DNA from: Bog-473 sp963751335
GTDB taxonomy: Bacteria > Actinomycetota > Acidimicrobiia > Acidimicrobiales > RAAP-2
Direction: 5' to 3'
DNA length: 64,000 nt
NCBI GenBank assembly: GCA_963751335.1
Contig: CAVVUB010000001.1
Coordinates: forward strand, 124,001 to 188,000
Shown in pieces: positions 34,447-43,018 of this stretch; position 1 is the first letter of the stretch, and each line of letters opens with the position of its first letter. Below the pieces are notes generated by a model. It had not been told where the DNA came from and did not search any database. It saw only the letters and a program-made list of their open reading frames with translations. The position numbers were made by a program, and so were the translations under genes.

Positions 34447-35940
34447 CTATGAGTTGAGCCGGTTGAGCAGGTCTGCCGGCCCTGTGCTCGCGGCCAGCAA
34501 TGCACCCGTGTGTTCGGCTGTCCCCTTCAGAGGGTCCATCATAGGGACGCGCCGCAGCGGATCAGCGCCTATGTCGAACACAAGAGAGTCCCAGTTGGCG
34601 GTCACCACGGCGTCGGGCCAGCGAGCCAGGCACTTGCCCCGGAACCAGGCCCGCGTCCCGAGCGGCGGCTCGGTCACCGCCGAGGCCACGGTTGGGGGGT
34701 CGACCAACGTCCGCATCCCGAGCCGCACGAAGACCGACTTGTCCGGCCGCAGGTCGTGGTATTGCAACGCCAGTGCAGCAATCCGGGGGTCTTTCCAGCC
34801 ACAGGAGTGCCGTTCCTGGTAGGCGAGGAGGAGCTCGCGCTTGGCCACCCAGTCCAGCGTGTCCGCCAGCGTCGAGGGGTCCGACTCGAGCCCCGTCAGC
34901 ACCGTCTCCCAGTGCTCGAGGACCAAGGCGCCCACCGTGCCGTCGTCCCCCAACGCGCCCAGCCCGACCTCCTCGGCGTACTTGCGGGCCGCCCCGAAGA
35001 GCTCCCACTGCAGCTCGAGAGCGGTCGCCGTCGAGCCGTCGGTCAAGGCCAAGGGACGGGACAACGAGAGGTCGGCCGACACCTGGTGCAGCGCCCGCAC
35101 CGGGTCCGACAGGGACAGTTCTCGACCGGGCCCGGCGTCGTCCTCGATCATGGCCAGCACGATCGCCGTCGTCCCGACCTTGAGGAACGTCGCGACCTCC
35201 GAGAGGTTGGCGTCGCCCACGATCACGTGCAGGCGCCGGAACCGCTTGGGGTCGGCATGCGGCTCGTCACGGGTGTTGACGATCGGCCGCTTCAAGGTCG
35301 TCTCCAGCCCGACGATCTCCTCGAAGAACTCCGCCCGCTGCGATATCTGGTACTCGACCGTGGCGGCGTCGAGCGCCGGCGTCTCGCACCCCACCTTCCC
35401 CGATCCCGTGTACAAGGTCCGTGACACGAAGTGTGGCACCACCCCGTCGATCACCTTGGCGAAGGGGATGGCCCGGTCCATCATGTAGTTCTCGTGGCAG
35501 CCATACGAGTTGCCCTTGCCGTCCGAGTTGTTCTTGTGCACGACGGGGGCGGGCTGGTCCGGGATGCGCAGAGCCGCCGCCTTCATGGCCCGCCGCAGCA
35601 CCTCTTCACCCGCCTTGTCGTAGACGAGGCACTCCAGCGGCGTCAGGCACTCGGGGCTCGAGTACTCCGGGTGGGCGTGATCGACGTAGAAACGGGCCCC
35701 GTTCGTCAACACCGTGTTGGCCAAGTGCGTCTCGACCATCGGCGCCAACGAGCCCTCACGGGCGAAGCCCCGGGCGTCGTTCCCCGGGGTCTCGTCCTCG
35801 AAGTCCCAGCCGATCTGCTGCTCGATATCGGCGGCGTAGGCGTTCACCAATACCGACGAGGCCGCAATCGGATTCTGTTCTGGTCCCGGCGAGAGAATCC
35901 CGTATTCGGTCTCAATGCCGCAGACCTTGATGGTCGCCAC
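34447..35940 (-). CDS. dop: Pup deamidase/depupylase Dop
   Basis: A 497-residue PafA-like enzyme. It begins KVCGIETEYGILSPGPEQNP and carries the longer N-terminal insertion (about residues 40-80) that distinguishes Dop from PafA. Shared motifs are NNSDGKGNSYGCHENYMMD, VNTRDEPHADPKRFRRLHVI and VGDANLSEVATFLKVGTT. It converts Pup-Gln to Pup-Glu and removes Pup from substrates. It lies between the ARC ATPase and pup. Confidence 0.96.
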   Translation of the reverse strand: MATIKVCGIETEYGILSPGPEQNPIAASSVLVNAYAADIEQQIGWDFEDETPGNDARGFAREGSLAPMVETHLANTVLTNGARFYVDHAHPEYSSPECLTPLECLVYDKAGEEVLRRAMKAAALRIPDQPAPVVHKNNSDGKGNSYGCHENYMMDRAIPFAKVIDGVVPHFVSRTLYTGSGKVGCETPALDAATVEYQISQRAEFFEEIVGLETTLKRPIVNTRDEPHADPKRFRRLHVIVGDANLSEVATFLKVGTTAIVLAMIEDDAGPGRELSLSDPVRALHQVSADLSLSRPLALTDGSTATALELQWELFGAARKYAEEVGLGALGDDGTVGALVLEHWETVLTGLESDPSTLADTLDWVAKRELLLAYQERHSCGWKDPRIAALALQYHDLRPDKSVFVRLGMRTLVDPPTVASAVTEPPLGTRAWFRGKCLARWPDAVVTANWDSLVFDIGADPLRRVPMMDPLKGTAEHTGALLAASTGPADLLNRLNS

Positions 35941-35956
35941 GGCCCGACCCTAACCA

Positions 35957-37705
35957 CTAAAGGTACTGGCCGGTGCCCACACGCTCGATCGACCTTCCAC
36001 CCTGCACCTCTTTGTCCTCGCTCAGCAGCGTTCGGACATACACGATGCGTTCACCCTTCTTTCCTGAGATCCGGGCCCAGTCGTCGGGGTTGGTGGTGTT
36101 CGGCAGGTCCTCGTTCTCCTTGTACTCCTGGCGGATGGACTCCAAGAGGTCCAACGTACGGATGCCCTCGCTGTCGCCGGCGATCACGCGCTTGATGGCC
36201 AGCTTCTTGGCCCGGCGCACGATGTTCTCGATCATCGCCCCCGAGGCGAAGTCGCGGTAGTACAGGATCTCCTTGTCGCCGTTCTGGTAGGTGACCTCGA
36301 GGAAGCGGTTCTCGTCGTCCTCCCGGTACATCTCCCCCACCGTCTCCTCGATCATGGACATGACCGTCTTCGCCGGGTCACCCCCACCCAGGCGGGCCAC
36401 CTCGCCGCCGTCCAGGGGCAGGTCCGGTGTCAGGTAGCGGCTGAAGATCTGCCCCGCCGCCTCCTCGTTGGGCCGCTCGATCTTGATCTTCACGTCCAAA
36501 CGGCCTGGGCGCAGGATGGCCGGGTCGATCAGGTCCTCGCGGTTGGAGGCCCCGATCACGATGACGTCACGCAGCGACTCGACCCCGTCGATCTCGGCCA
36601 GGAGCTGGGGCACGATCGTCGACTCCATGTCCGAGCTGATCCCGGTGCCCCGGGTCCGGAAGAGCGACTCCATCTCGTCGAAGAAGACGATGACCGGCAT
36701 GCCCTCGTCCGCCTTCTCCCGGGCCCGCTGGAAGACCTGGCGGATCTGACGCTCGGTCTCGCCCACGTACTTGTTCAAGAGCTCGGGGCCCTTGATGTTC
36801 AAGAAGAACGAGCGCACGTTGTCGTTGCCCGTCTTCTCGGCCACCTTCTTGGCCAGAGAGTTGGCCACGGCCTTGGCAATCAGCGTCTTGCCGCACCCCG
36901 GCGGCCCGTACAGCAAGATGCCCTTGGGCGCCGGCAGGGAGTACTCGACGAAGAGGTCCCGGTGCATGTAGGGCAGCTCGACGGCGTCGGTGATGGCCTC
37001 GATCTGGCTGTCCAGGCCCCCCACGTCGGCGTAGGTGATGTCGGGCACCTCCTCGAGGACGAGCTCCTCGCTCTCGAGCTTGGGCAGCTTCTCGATGAGG
37101 AGCTGGGTCCTCGAATCCATCAGGAGCGAGTCCCCGGCCCGCAGGCGCATGCCGATGAGGTCGTCGGACAGCTCGGCCACCCGCTCCTCGTCGGCCCGGG
37201 CGAAGACGACACAGCGCCGCTTGTCCTCGAGCTGCTCCTTGATCGTCACCACCTCGCCCGAGAACTCGCCGTCGCGCACCAGCACCACGTTGAGGCTCTC
37301 GTTGAGCACGACCTCGTTGCCCTTGCGGATCTGGCCCGGGTCGATGTCGGGGTGCAGGGTCACCCGCATCTTTCGGCCGCTGGAGAAGACGTCGACCGTG
37401 CCGTCGTCGTTCACGCCGAGGAACGTCCCGTAGGCCGCGGGCGGCTGCGTGAGCTTCTCGACCTCTTCGCGCAGCGCGGCCAGTTGCTCCTTGGCCTGCT
37501 GCAGCGTGAAGGTCAGCTTTTCGTTCTGCGAAGTCGCCTGGGCCAGCTGGCCCTTCGATTCGAGCAGGCGCTCCTCGAGGGCCTGGACGTGCCCGGGGCT
37601 CTCCTGCAGTCGCCGGCGGAGCGCGTGGATCTCATCCTCGGCATCGGCCAGTTCGGCGCGCAGCGCCTCTACCTGGGCAGCAGCCTCGTCGGGCATCGTG
37701 GTCAC
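35957..37705 (-). CDS. arc: Proteasome-associated AAA+ ATPase ARC/Mpa
   Basis: A 582-residue AAA+ unfoldase. An N-terminal coiled coil (about residues 5-85) binds Pup, followed by OB-fold domains, Walker A GPPGCGKT, Walker B VIVFFDEMESLF and sensor ASNREDLIDPAILRPGR. It ends GTGQYL, with the penultimate-Tyr motif used to dock on the 20S core. It threads pupylated proteins into the PrcAB chamber. Several ATG codons near the start leave a few residues uncertain. Confidence 0.96.
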   Translation of the reverse strand: MTTMPDEAAAQVEALRAELADAEDEIHALRRRLQESPGHVQALEERLLESKGQLAQATSQNEKLTFTLQQAKEQLAALREEVEKLTQPPAAYGTFLGVNDDGTVDVFSSGRKMRVTLHPDIDPGQIRKGNEVVLNESLNVVLVRDGEFSGEVVTIKEQLEDKRRCVVFARADEERVAELSDDLIGMRLRAGDSLLMDSRTQLLIEKLPKLESEELVLEEVPDITYADVGGLDSQIEAITDAVELPYMHRDLFVEYSLPAPKGILLYGPPGCGKTLIAKAVANSLAKKVAEKTGNDNVRSFFLNIKGPELLNKYVGETERQIRQVFQRAREKADEGMPVIVFFDEMESLFRTRGTGISSDMESTIVPQLLAEIDGVESLRDVIVIGASNREDLIDPAILRPGRLDVKIKIERPNEEAAGQIFSRYLTPDLPLDGGEVARLGGGDPAKTVMSMIEETVGEMYREDDENRFLEVTYQNGDKEILYYRDFASGAMIENIVRRAKKLAIKRVIAGDSEGIRTLDLLESIRQEYKENEDLPNTTNPDDWARISGKKGERIVYVRTLLSEDKEVQGGRSIERVGTGQYL

Positions 37706-37736
37706 CGCAACTCACCCTAGCCCTGCCGTCGACCTG

Positions 37737-37776
37737 TTCTATCGGCAACATGGATGTTCTCTCGGCAAAATGGATG
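37737..37776. repeat. Two tandem 20-bp direct repeats in the arc-ferredoxin divergent promoter region
   Basis: TTCTATCGGCAACATGGATG (37737-37756) is followed directly by TTCTCTCGGCAAAATGGATG (37757-37776), differing at two positions. They lie 32-71 nt upstream of the arc start and 127 nt upstream of the divergent ferredoxin start, where an operator would be expected. No regulator can be assigned. Confidence 0.6.
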
Positions 37777-37902
37777 AACCCGGGGACCCCAGCCCGCCCG
37801 ATAGCATGCGGAGGTCTGCGGACGCAGGATTGGTGTGCCGCGTAGCGCCTCACTACGGTTCGGGTGGCCGGTCGGGCATCGACAAGGGAGAGTACGAGGG
37901 AC

Positions 37903-38139
37903 ATGAAGGTTTGGATCGACCAGGATCTCTGCACGGGTGACGGCCTGTGTGAGGAGATCGCGCCGGCCGTTTTCACCCTTCTCGACGATGGCCTCGCCTA
38001 CGTGAAAGAGGGCGACGAGGTCAAGAACGAACCCGGCGGCTCGGCGGGCATGGCCAACGTCCCCGACGACCTCGAGGACGCCGTCGTCGAGGCCTCCGAG
38101 GAGTGCCCGGGCGAGTGCATCTTCATCGAGCGCGACTGA
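37903..38139 (+). CDS. Ferredoxin, [3Fe-4S]/[4Fe-4S] type
   Basis: A 78-residue ferredoxin: MKVWIDQDLCTGDGLCEEIAP holds the CxxxxxC pair, and ASEECPGECIFIE holds the distal CP cysteine, the pattern of small actinobacterial single-cluster ferredoxins that feed cytochromes P450 or other oxygenases. The CxxxxxC spacing favours a 3Fe-4S cluster. ATG 37903 follows GAGGG. It is divergent from the proteasome ATPase; its redox partner is not in the window. Confidence 0.88.
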   Translation: MKVWIDQDLCTGDGLCEEIAPAVFTLLDDGLAYVKEGDEVKNEPGGSAGMANVPDDLEDAVVEASEECPGECIFIERD

Positions 38140-38306
38140 CCGAGCGCCGCCTCGCCGGCTGACCGGTCCCGACTCGTCCGCCCCTGGAGCCTTGCTCCAC
38201 CCGTGTCTGCCCGCTTCACTCAGGAGCACTCCCGTCCGCGCTTCGGCGCCGTCCTCCGGGCGGCCGGCCGCGCCGTTCTGCCTCCCATCGATCCCGCGGC
38301 CTGACC

Positions 38307-38648
38307 TCAGGGTTCGAGCGCACCTCCGAGCAACGCGCGCAGCTCGTCGTCGCTGACCGACGCCGCCTCCTTCGGGCTGATCCGCAGGGTCCCCTTCCCG
38401 CTCGAGAGCGTGGGATGCCGGGCCACGAACCCGCCGTCGCGGTCGGCCCGCCAGCCGTAGACCGAAACGCCGTGCTTCCACGCACCGAGATTGAGCCGCC
38501 GTGCGCCGACCCGGTAGGCGGGCATGGCATAGGACAACATCACCTCGGCCTCGGGATGCTCCTCGAGCACGATCCGGTGCAGACGATCGAACAGCGCCCG
38601 CCGGGGCGGGTCGATGCCGTCGATGTAGGCCTGGACGGCCGGATCCAT
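38307..38648 (-). CDS. DUF1801 (YdhG-like) protein
   Basis: A 113-residue protein of the DUF1801 family: VQAYIDGIDPPRRALFDRLHRIV near the start, then PEAEVMLSYAMPAYRVGARR and the closing GKGTLRISPKEAASVSDDEL. The fold is frataxin-like in related structures; the function is unknown. Its start shares one base with the trmI stop, so it is the last gene of that unit. The 167-bp gap 38140-38306 shows nothing recognisable. Confidence 0.82.
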   Translation of the reverse strand: MDPAVQAYIDGIDPPRRALFDRLHRIVLEEHPEAEVMLSYAMPAYRVGARRLNLGAWKHGVSVYGWRADRDGGFVARHPTLSSGKGTLRISPKEAASVSDDELRALLGGALEP

Positions 38649-39421
38649 CAGGCCACGATACGGCGCGCCGTGGTCAAGAAACCGGTGTGGCCCACCATGC
38701 GGTGGTCCGGTCGTACCGAGCGCGCCTCGACGTGCCAGGTCCGGCGCATGATCTCCTGTGTCTCGGACAGGCCGAAGGGAGAGTCGTGGTCGTCGAGGGC
38801 CTGGCGCAGCAGGGCCGTCTGGTTGATGGTGGGCAGGTAGGCCAACAGGATCCCGCCCGGCCGCAGCGCCTTCCCCGCGGCCTCGACCACCTTGTGCGGT
38901 TCGGGCATGTCGAGCAGCACCCGGTCGAGGTCGGGCTCGTCGATGCCCTCGGTCACGTCTCGGATCTCGATCCGGTAGGGGGCTCCCGGCCCCAGTGCGG
39001 CAGCGACGTTGGCCTGGGCCCGCTCGGCGAAGTCCTCGCGCAGCTCGTAGCCGACCACCGAGGCGCCGGCCCGAAGCACCGTCATCGACAATGCGCCCGA
39101 GCCGACTCCGGCCTCGAGGACGCGCTGACCCGGTCCGATGTCGGCCGCGATCAGGATGGCGCCCAGGTCCTTCGGGTAGATGACCTGGGCTCCGCGCGGC
39201 ATCTTGAGCACGATGTCGCTCAGCGTGGGCCGCAGCACCAGGAAGGCGCGCCCGGTCGAGCCACTGATGGTGCTGCCCTCGTCGACTCCGATGATGTCGT
39301 CGTGGGCGAGAACGCCCGCATGGGTATGGAAGGTGGACCCGGCGACCAACGTCAACAGGTAGCGGCGCTCCTTGGGGTCGATGAGGAGGACACGCTCCCC
39401 TGCCGCCACGGGTCCCGGCAC
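38648..39421 (-). CDS. trmI: tRNA (adenine-N1)-methyltransferase TrmI
   Basis: A 257-residue Rossmann methyltransferase that makes m1A58 in the tRNA T-loop. The N-terminal beta domain (RVLLIDPKERRYLLTLVAG, HTHAGVL) precedes the SAM site GQRVLEAGVGSGALSMTVL; DRVLLDMPEPHKVVEAA and the late GILLAYLPTINQ are family motifs. It is often near the proteasome locus in actinobacteria (Rv2118c in M. tuberculosis), which fits its position here. Confidence 0.93.
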   Translation of the reverse strand: MPGPVAAGERVLLIDPKERRYLLTLVAGSTFHTHAGVLAHDDIIGVDEGSTISGSTGRAFLVLRPTLSDIVLKMPRGAQVIYPKDLGAILIAADIGPGQRVLEAGVGSGALSMTVLRAGASVVGYELREDFAERAQANVAAALGPGAPYRIEIRDVTEGIDEPDLDRVLLDMPEPHKVVEAAGKALRPGGILLAYLPTINQTALLRQALDDHDSPFGLSETQEIMRRTWHVEARSVRPDHRMVGHTGFLTTARRIVA

Positions 39422-39432
39422 GGGGTCGGGTT

Positions 39433-39645
39433 TCAGGCTTCGGCTGGAGCCGGCGCCTTGGCGTCGCGGACCGAGATGAGGACCTGCTCGCCGGGTGCGA
39501 GCGTCACGGACGACACGTTGGCGGTGCGGTCGTTGAGGACCCGCCGCAGAATGAAGGTCGAAGCGGCCAACAGGAACCAGTACCAGTGACCGGCCAGCCC
39601 GCGGCGGATCCCGGCCCGCAGGAAGCGCCGCAGGAGGATGTCCAT
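39433..39645 (-). CDS. Small hypothetical protein
   Basis: A 70-residue basic protein with one short hydrophobic segment (GHWYWFLLAASTFILRRVL) followed by a beta-like tail (VSSVTLAPGEQVLISVRDA). No family recognised. It is tightly packed between trmI (11 nt) and another small membrane-protein gene (1 nt), which supports it as a real gene in one operon. Confidence 0.6.
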   Translation of the reverse strand: MDILLRRFLRAGIRRGLAGHWYWFLLAASTFILRRVLNDRTANVSSVTLAPGEQVLISVRDAKAPAPAEA

Positions 39646-39646
39646 C

Positions 39647-39880
39647 TCAGAGCCGCCGGATCTCGACGACGGCAGACTTGGAACGGCCGCGCCGGCGCCC
39701 GGCCAGGAAGGCCAGCGCGATGGTCAGGAGGGCGATGGCGCCGGCCACCGCCAGGCCCCGCGGCGCGGCGGCCCGTGCCGTCGCCTCTCCTTCGCCGACC
39801 ACCTGCGCGTAGGCGGCCTGCAGGTCTTCGCGGGTGATCAAGCGCCCGTTGCTGCCCGCCTTCGTCGTCGTCCCGGCCAT
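39647..39880 (-). CDS. Small single-pass membrane protein
   Basis: A 77-residue protein: a polar N-terminal region with LITREDLQAAYAQVVGEGEA, one membrane helix (GLAVAGAIALLTIALAFLAG) and a basic cytoplasmic end (RRRGRSKSAVVEIRRL). Its ATG shares one base with the stop of the upstream gene. Function unknown. Confidence 0.65.
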   Translation of the reverse strand: MAGTTTKAGSNGRLITREDLQAAYAQVVGEGEATARAAAPRGLAVAGAIALLTIALAFLAGRRRGRSKSAVVEIRRL

Positions 39881-40344
39881 CAGTTCGGTGCCTCCTGTGT
39901 CGCATTGTCGAGGGGTGGGGCATTGTCGAGGGGTGCGGCATTCTCGAGGGGTGCGGCATTCTCGAGGGGTGCGGCATTCTCGAGGGTCTGGCGACGTGCC
40001 GCGACCTCCGGCATCCGTTCGCGGCCCGGTCCGGCGGTGATGCGCCAGACGGCGACCGCAATGATCATCAGGCCGAGGACCACCACGACGGCGTAAGGCA
40101 CCCAGGACCAGTCGCCGGTGAGGGCGGTGCCCGTCTCGGTCTGGAGCAGCCGCAGGATCCCGAGCAGGATCAGGAGGATCCCGAAGGCGAGAAAGAACGC
40201 GCCGGCGATCCCCATGTAGAGGAAGCGGCCGAGGCCCCGGAGCGGGTCGATCGTCTCCTGCTTGAGGTAGTCGACCGTGAGCTGGAACGCGTCGTCTCCG
40301 GCGTGGCGGAGCCCGTGGTTGCCGATGTCAGACCGTTGTGCCAT
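39880..40344 (-). CDS. Two-helix membrane protein with a repeat-encoded tail
   Basis: A 154-residue protein from ATG 40344. Helices are at FLYMGIAGAFFLAFGILLIL and WVPYAVVVVLGLMIIAVAVW, similar in layout to actinobacterial holin-3-6-like membrane proteins (loose resemblance only). The C-terminal tail is (LENAAP)-type hexapeptide repeats encoded by an 18-bp minisatellite. It is the first gene of the small-protein/trmI unit. Function unknown. Confidence 0.7.
   Translation of the reverse strand: MAQRSDIGNHGLRHAGDDAFQLTVDYLKQETIDPLRGLGRFLYMGIAGAFFLAFGILLILLGILRLLQTETGTALTGDWSWVPYAVVVVLGLMIIAVAVWRITAGPGRERMPEVAARRQTLENAAPLENAAPLENAAPLDNAPPLDNATQEAPN
39903..39986 (-). repeat. Minisatellite, 18-bp unit, four copies and a partial
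   Basis: CATTCTCGAGGGGTGCGG-type units start at 39903, 39921, 39939 and 39957, with a partial copy at 39975; copies differ by one or two bases. Inside the membrane-protein gene it encodes a hexapeptide (APLENA/APLDNA) tail, so copy-number change alters tail length without breaking the frame. Confidence 0.93.
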
Positions 40345-40440
40345 GAGCGCACAATCCTGGTCTCTGCGCCCATTCAGCGCAAACACCTGGTCCTTCGATC
40401 GTCGACCGGGCCTGGATCGGCCGTCCCGAGGCCGAGGAAG

Positions 40441-40857
40441 TCACTCCCTCTCCTTGTAGATGTAGGTCGACGACGCCCGGGCCACCAGGCGCTCCTCCCC
40501 CGTTCCCGGGGTGCGGGCCACGACGCTTGCCTCCACGAAGGCCACCCGCCGGCCGCCCGAGACCACCTCGGCCGTGCAGAAGAGCTCGACCCCTGGCGGC
40601 ACGGCGCCCAAGAAGCTCACCTTGATCTCGGCGTTCGAGCAGAAGACCTTGCGGTCCTGGACGTACGTCACGGCCGCTGCACCCATGGAGGAGTCGCAGA
40701 AGGCTCCGACGAACCCGCCCTGCATGATGCCGGCCGGATTGGCGAACCGCTCGTGGGCCTCCATGCGCCAGACGCAGCGGCCCGGCGTGGTCTTGTCGAC
40801 GCACGTCATGCCGAGCGTCAGATCGCTGTTCGGAGGCACCTGCATGCGGGACGGCAT
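40441..40857 (-). CDS. PaaI-family hotdog-fold thioesterase
   Basis: A 138-residue hotdog protein. Family features are FANPAGIMQGGFVGAFCDSSMG (the helix and catalytic Gly/Asp region) and IKVSFLGAVPPGVELFCTAE followed by AFVEASVVARTPGTG. PaaI-like enzymes hydrolyse acyl- or phenylacetyl-CoA esters. It is divergent from transketolase with a 60-bp gap. Confidence 0.85.
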   Translation of the reverse strand: MPSRMQVPPNSDLTLGMTCVDKTTPGRCVWRMEAHERFANPAGIMQGGFVGAFCDSSMGAAAVTYVQDRKVFCSNAEIKVSFLGAVPPGVELFCTAEVVSGGRRVAFVEASVVARTPGTGEERLVARASSTYIYKERE

Positions 40858-40917
40858 GGGGGTGAAGAGTACGTGACGAGCCTCTCGTCCCTCGGAGGGC
40901 GCCGGTTAGGGTGGCTC

Positions 40918-42939
40918 ATGACGTTGAACGCCTCCCCCCCGGTCGTACAGGATCCGGCGCTGGTCGAGTTGGGAATCAACGTCGTCCGTGGCATCGCCAT
41001 GGACGCACCCGAAGCGGCCCATTCCGGACACTCGGGTACGGCGATGGCGCTGGCGCCGCTGGCCCACGTGCTGTGGACGCGCCTCATGCACCACGATCCG
41101 CTCAATCCCCACTGGCCCGACCGCGACCGTTTCGTCCTGTCGAACGGCCACGCCTGCATCCTGCAGTACGCCTTCTTGCACCTGACCGGTTACGACCTCT
41201 CGCTCGAGGACCTACGCCAGTTCCGCCAGTGGGGCAGCAAGACACCGGGCCATCCCGAGCGCCGCCATACGGCGGGCATCGAGGTGACGACCGGGCCTCT
41301 GGGTCAGGGTTTCGCCAATGCGGTCGGCATGGCAGTGGCCGAGCGCGTCGTACGCAACCGGTTCGGCCCCGAGGTGTGTGATCACCACACCTACGTCGTC
41401 GCCGGCGACGGCTGTTTCATGGAGGGGGTCTCCCACGAGGCGGCCTCGCTGGCCGGCCACCTCGGTCTGGGCCGGCTCGTCGCCTTCTACGACGACAACC
41501 ACATCACCATCGACGGGCCGACCGAGCTGGCCTACGACGACAACGTCGAGGAGCGCTTCGGGGCCTACGGCTGGCGCGTGCACAATCTCGGCGAGATGGC
41601 GAACGACGTCGATGCACTCGAGGCGGCCATCCGTGAGGCCCTCGAACACCCGGCAGACGGGCCCGACGCCAAGCCGAACCTCCTGGTGCTGCGCAGCCAC
41701 ATCGGCTGGCCCTCGCCCAAGCTGACCGACAGCGCGGACGCCCACGGAAACCCTTTCGGCGAGGACGAGATCCGGGTGACCAAGGAGATCCTGGGGCTTC
41801 CTCCCGACGAGACGTTCTGGGTACCCGACGAGGTGCGCGAGTTCTATGCCAAGGAGATCATCCGCGGCGCGGCGGACCGCAGCGCCTGGGAAGAGCGCTT
41901 CGCCGCCTGGGACGGTGACCGGGCCGCGTGGGAGGCCGCCCAAGCGGGGCGCGGTGTCGCCGGCTGGGCCGACGCCCTCCCCTCCTTCGAGGCGGGGACC
42001 AAGCTGGCCACCCGACGGGCCCTCAACCAGTGCCTCAACGCCACGGCGGCCGGTTTGCCGGGCCTGGTCGCCGGCTCGGCCGACCTGACCGGCAACAACG
42101 GTGTCCTCGTCAAGGGTGCAGCTGTGCAGAGCCGTGAGGACCAGGGCGGCGTCCAGCTGCACTACGGCATCCGCGAGTTCGGCATGGCTGCCGCCATGAA
42201 CGGCATGGCGGCGCACGGCGGCGTGTTGCCCCTCGGCGGGACGTTCTTCGCCTTCTCCGACTACATGCGCCCCGCCGTCCGCCTGGCCGCACTCAGCCAG
42301 GTGCACGTCGTCTATTCCTGGACGCACGATTCCGTCGGACTCGGCCAGGACGGACCGACGCACCAGCCGATCGAGCAGCTGGCCTCGCTGCGGGCCATGC
42401 CCGACCTGCTCGTCGTGCGACCGGCCGACGCCAACGAGACGGCGATCGCCTGGAAGCACGCCATCGAGGCGGACGGCCCCGTTGGCCTCGTCCTGACCCG
42501 CCAGGACGTGCCCGTCCTGTCCGGTACCGCGGAGAAGGCGGCGGAGGGCGTGCCCCGCGGCGGTTACGTGCTCGTCGATTCCGACGGGGCACCCGAGGTG
42601 GTGCTCGTGGGCACGGGCAGTGAAGTCCAGCACTGCGTCGGCGCAGCCGAGATCCTGGCCGGCGAGGGCGTGGCGGCCCGGGTCGTCTCGCTGACCTGCT
42701 GGGAGTGGTTCGACGGGCAACCCGACGACTACCAGGAGTCGGTCTTGCCCGACGGGGTACCCGTGCTGAGCATCGAGGCCGGATCGGTCTTCGGCTGGGA
42801 GCGCTACGCCGACGACAGCATCGGCATCGACCACTTCGGGGCGTCGGCGCCGGTGGAGGTCGTCATGGAGAAGTTCGGCTTCACGGCCGACCACGTGGCC
42901 GAGCGGGCCAAGGCTCTCCTGGCCCGAAACAGCGGGTGA
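40918..42939 (+). CDS. tkt: Transketolase
   Basis: A 673-residue ThDP enzyme of the non-oxidative pentose phosphate pathway. The N-terminal domain has AAHSGHSGTAMALAPLAHVL, GPLGQGFANAVGMAVAE and GDGCFMEGVSHEAASLAGH (ThDP/Mg motif GDG); the second has REFGMAAAMNGMAAHGG and TFFAFSDYMRPAVRLAAL with the catalytic Glu in REFGM; the third closes with the standard C-terminal domain. ATG 40918 follows AGGGTGG. It leads a plus-strand carbohydrate operon. Confidence 0.95.
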   Translation: MTLNASPPVVQDPALVELGINVVRGIAMDAPEAAHSGHSGTAMALAPLAHVLWTRLMHHDPLNPHWPDRDRFVLSNGHACILQYAFLHLTGYDLSLEDLRQFRQWGSKTPGHPERRHTAGIEVTTGPLGQGFANAVGMAVAERVVRNRFGPEVCDHHTYVVAGDGCFMEGVSHEAASLAGHLGLGRLVAFYDDNHITIDGPTELAYDDNVEERFGAYGWRVHNLGEMANDVDALEAAIREALEHPADGPDAKPNLLVLRSHIGWPSPKLTDSADAHGNPFGEDEIRVTKEILGLPPDETFWVPDEVREFYAKEIIRGAADRSAWEERFAAWDGDRAAWEAAQAGRGVAGWADALPSFEAGTKLATRRALNQCLNATAAGLPGLVAGSADLTGNNGVLVKGAAVQSREDQGGVQLHYGIREFGMAAAMNGMAAHGGVLPLGGTFFAFSDYMRPAVRLAALSQVHVVYSWTHDSVGLGQDGPTHQPIEQLASLRAMPDLLVVRPADANETAIAWKHAIEADGPVGLVLTRQDVPVLSGTAEKAAEGVPRGGYVLVDSDGAPEVVLVGTGSEVQHCVGAAEILAGEGVAARVVSLTCWEWFDGQPDDYQESVLPDGVPVLSIEAGSVFGWERYADDSIGIDHFGASAPVEVVMEKFGFTADHVAERAKALLARNSG

Positions 42940-43018
42940 GTCGGGCGGGGCCGGCCCGAGGCGCGAGCATGGCAGGGCGGGGCGCGGGGCGCGCCCCCGG
43001 ACGAAAGGGACACAACGG

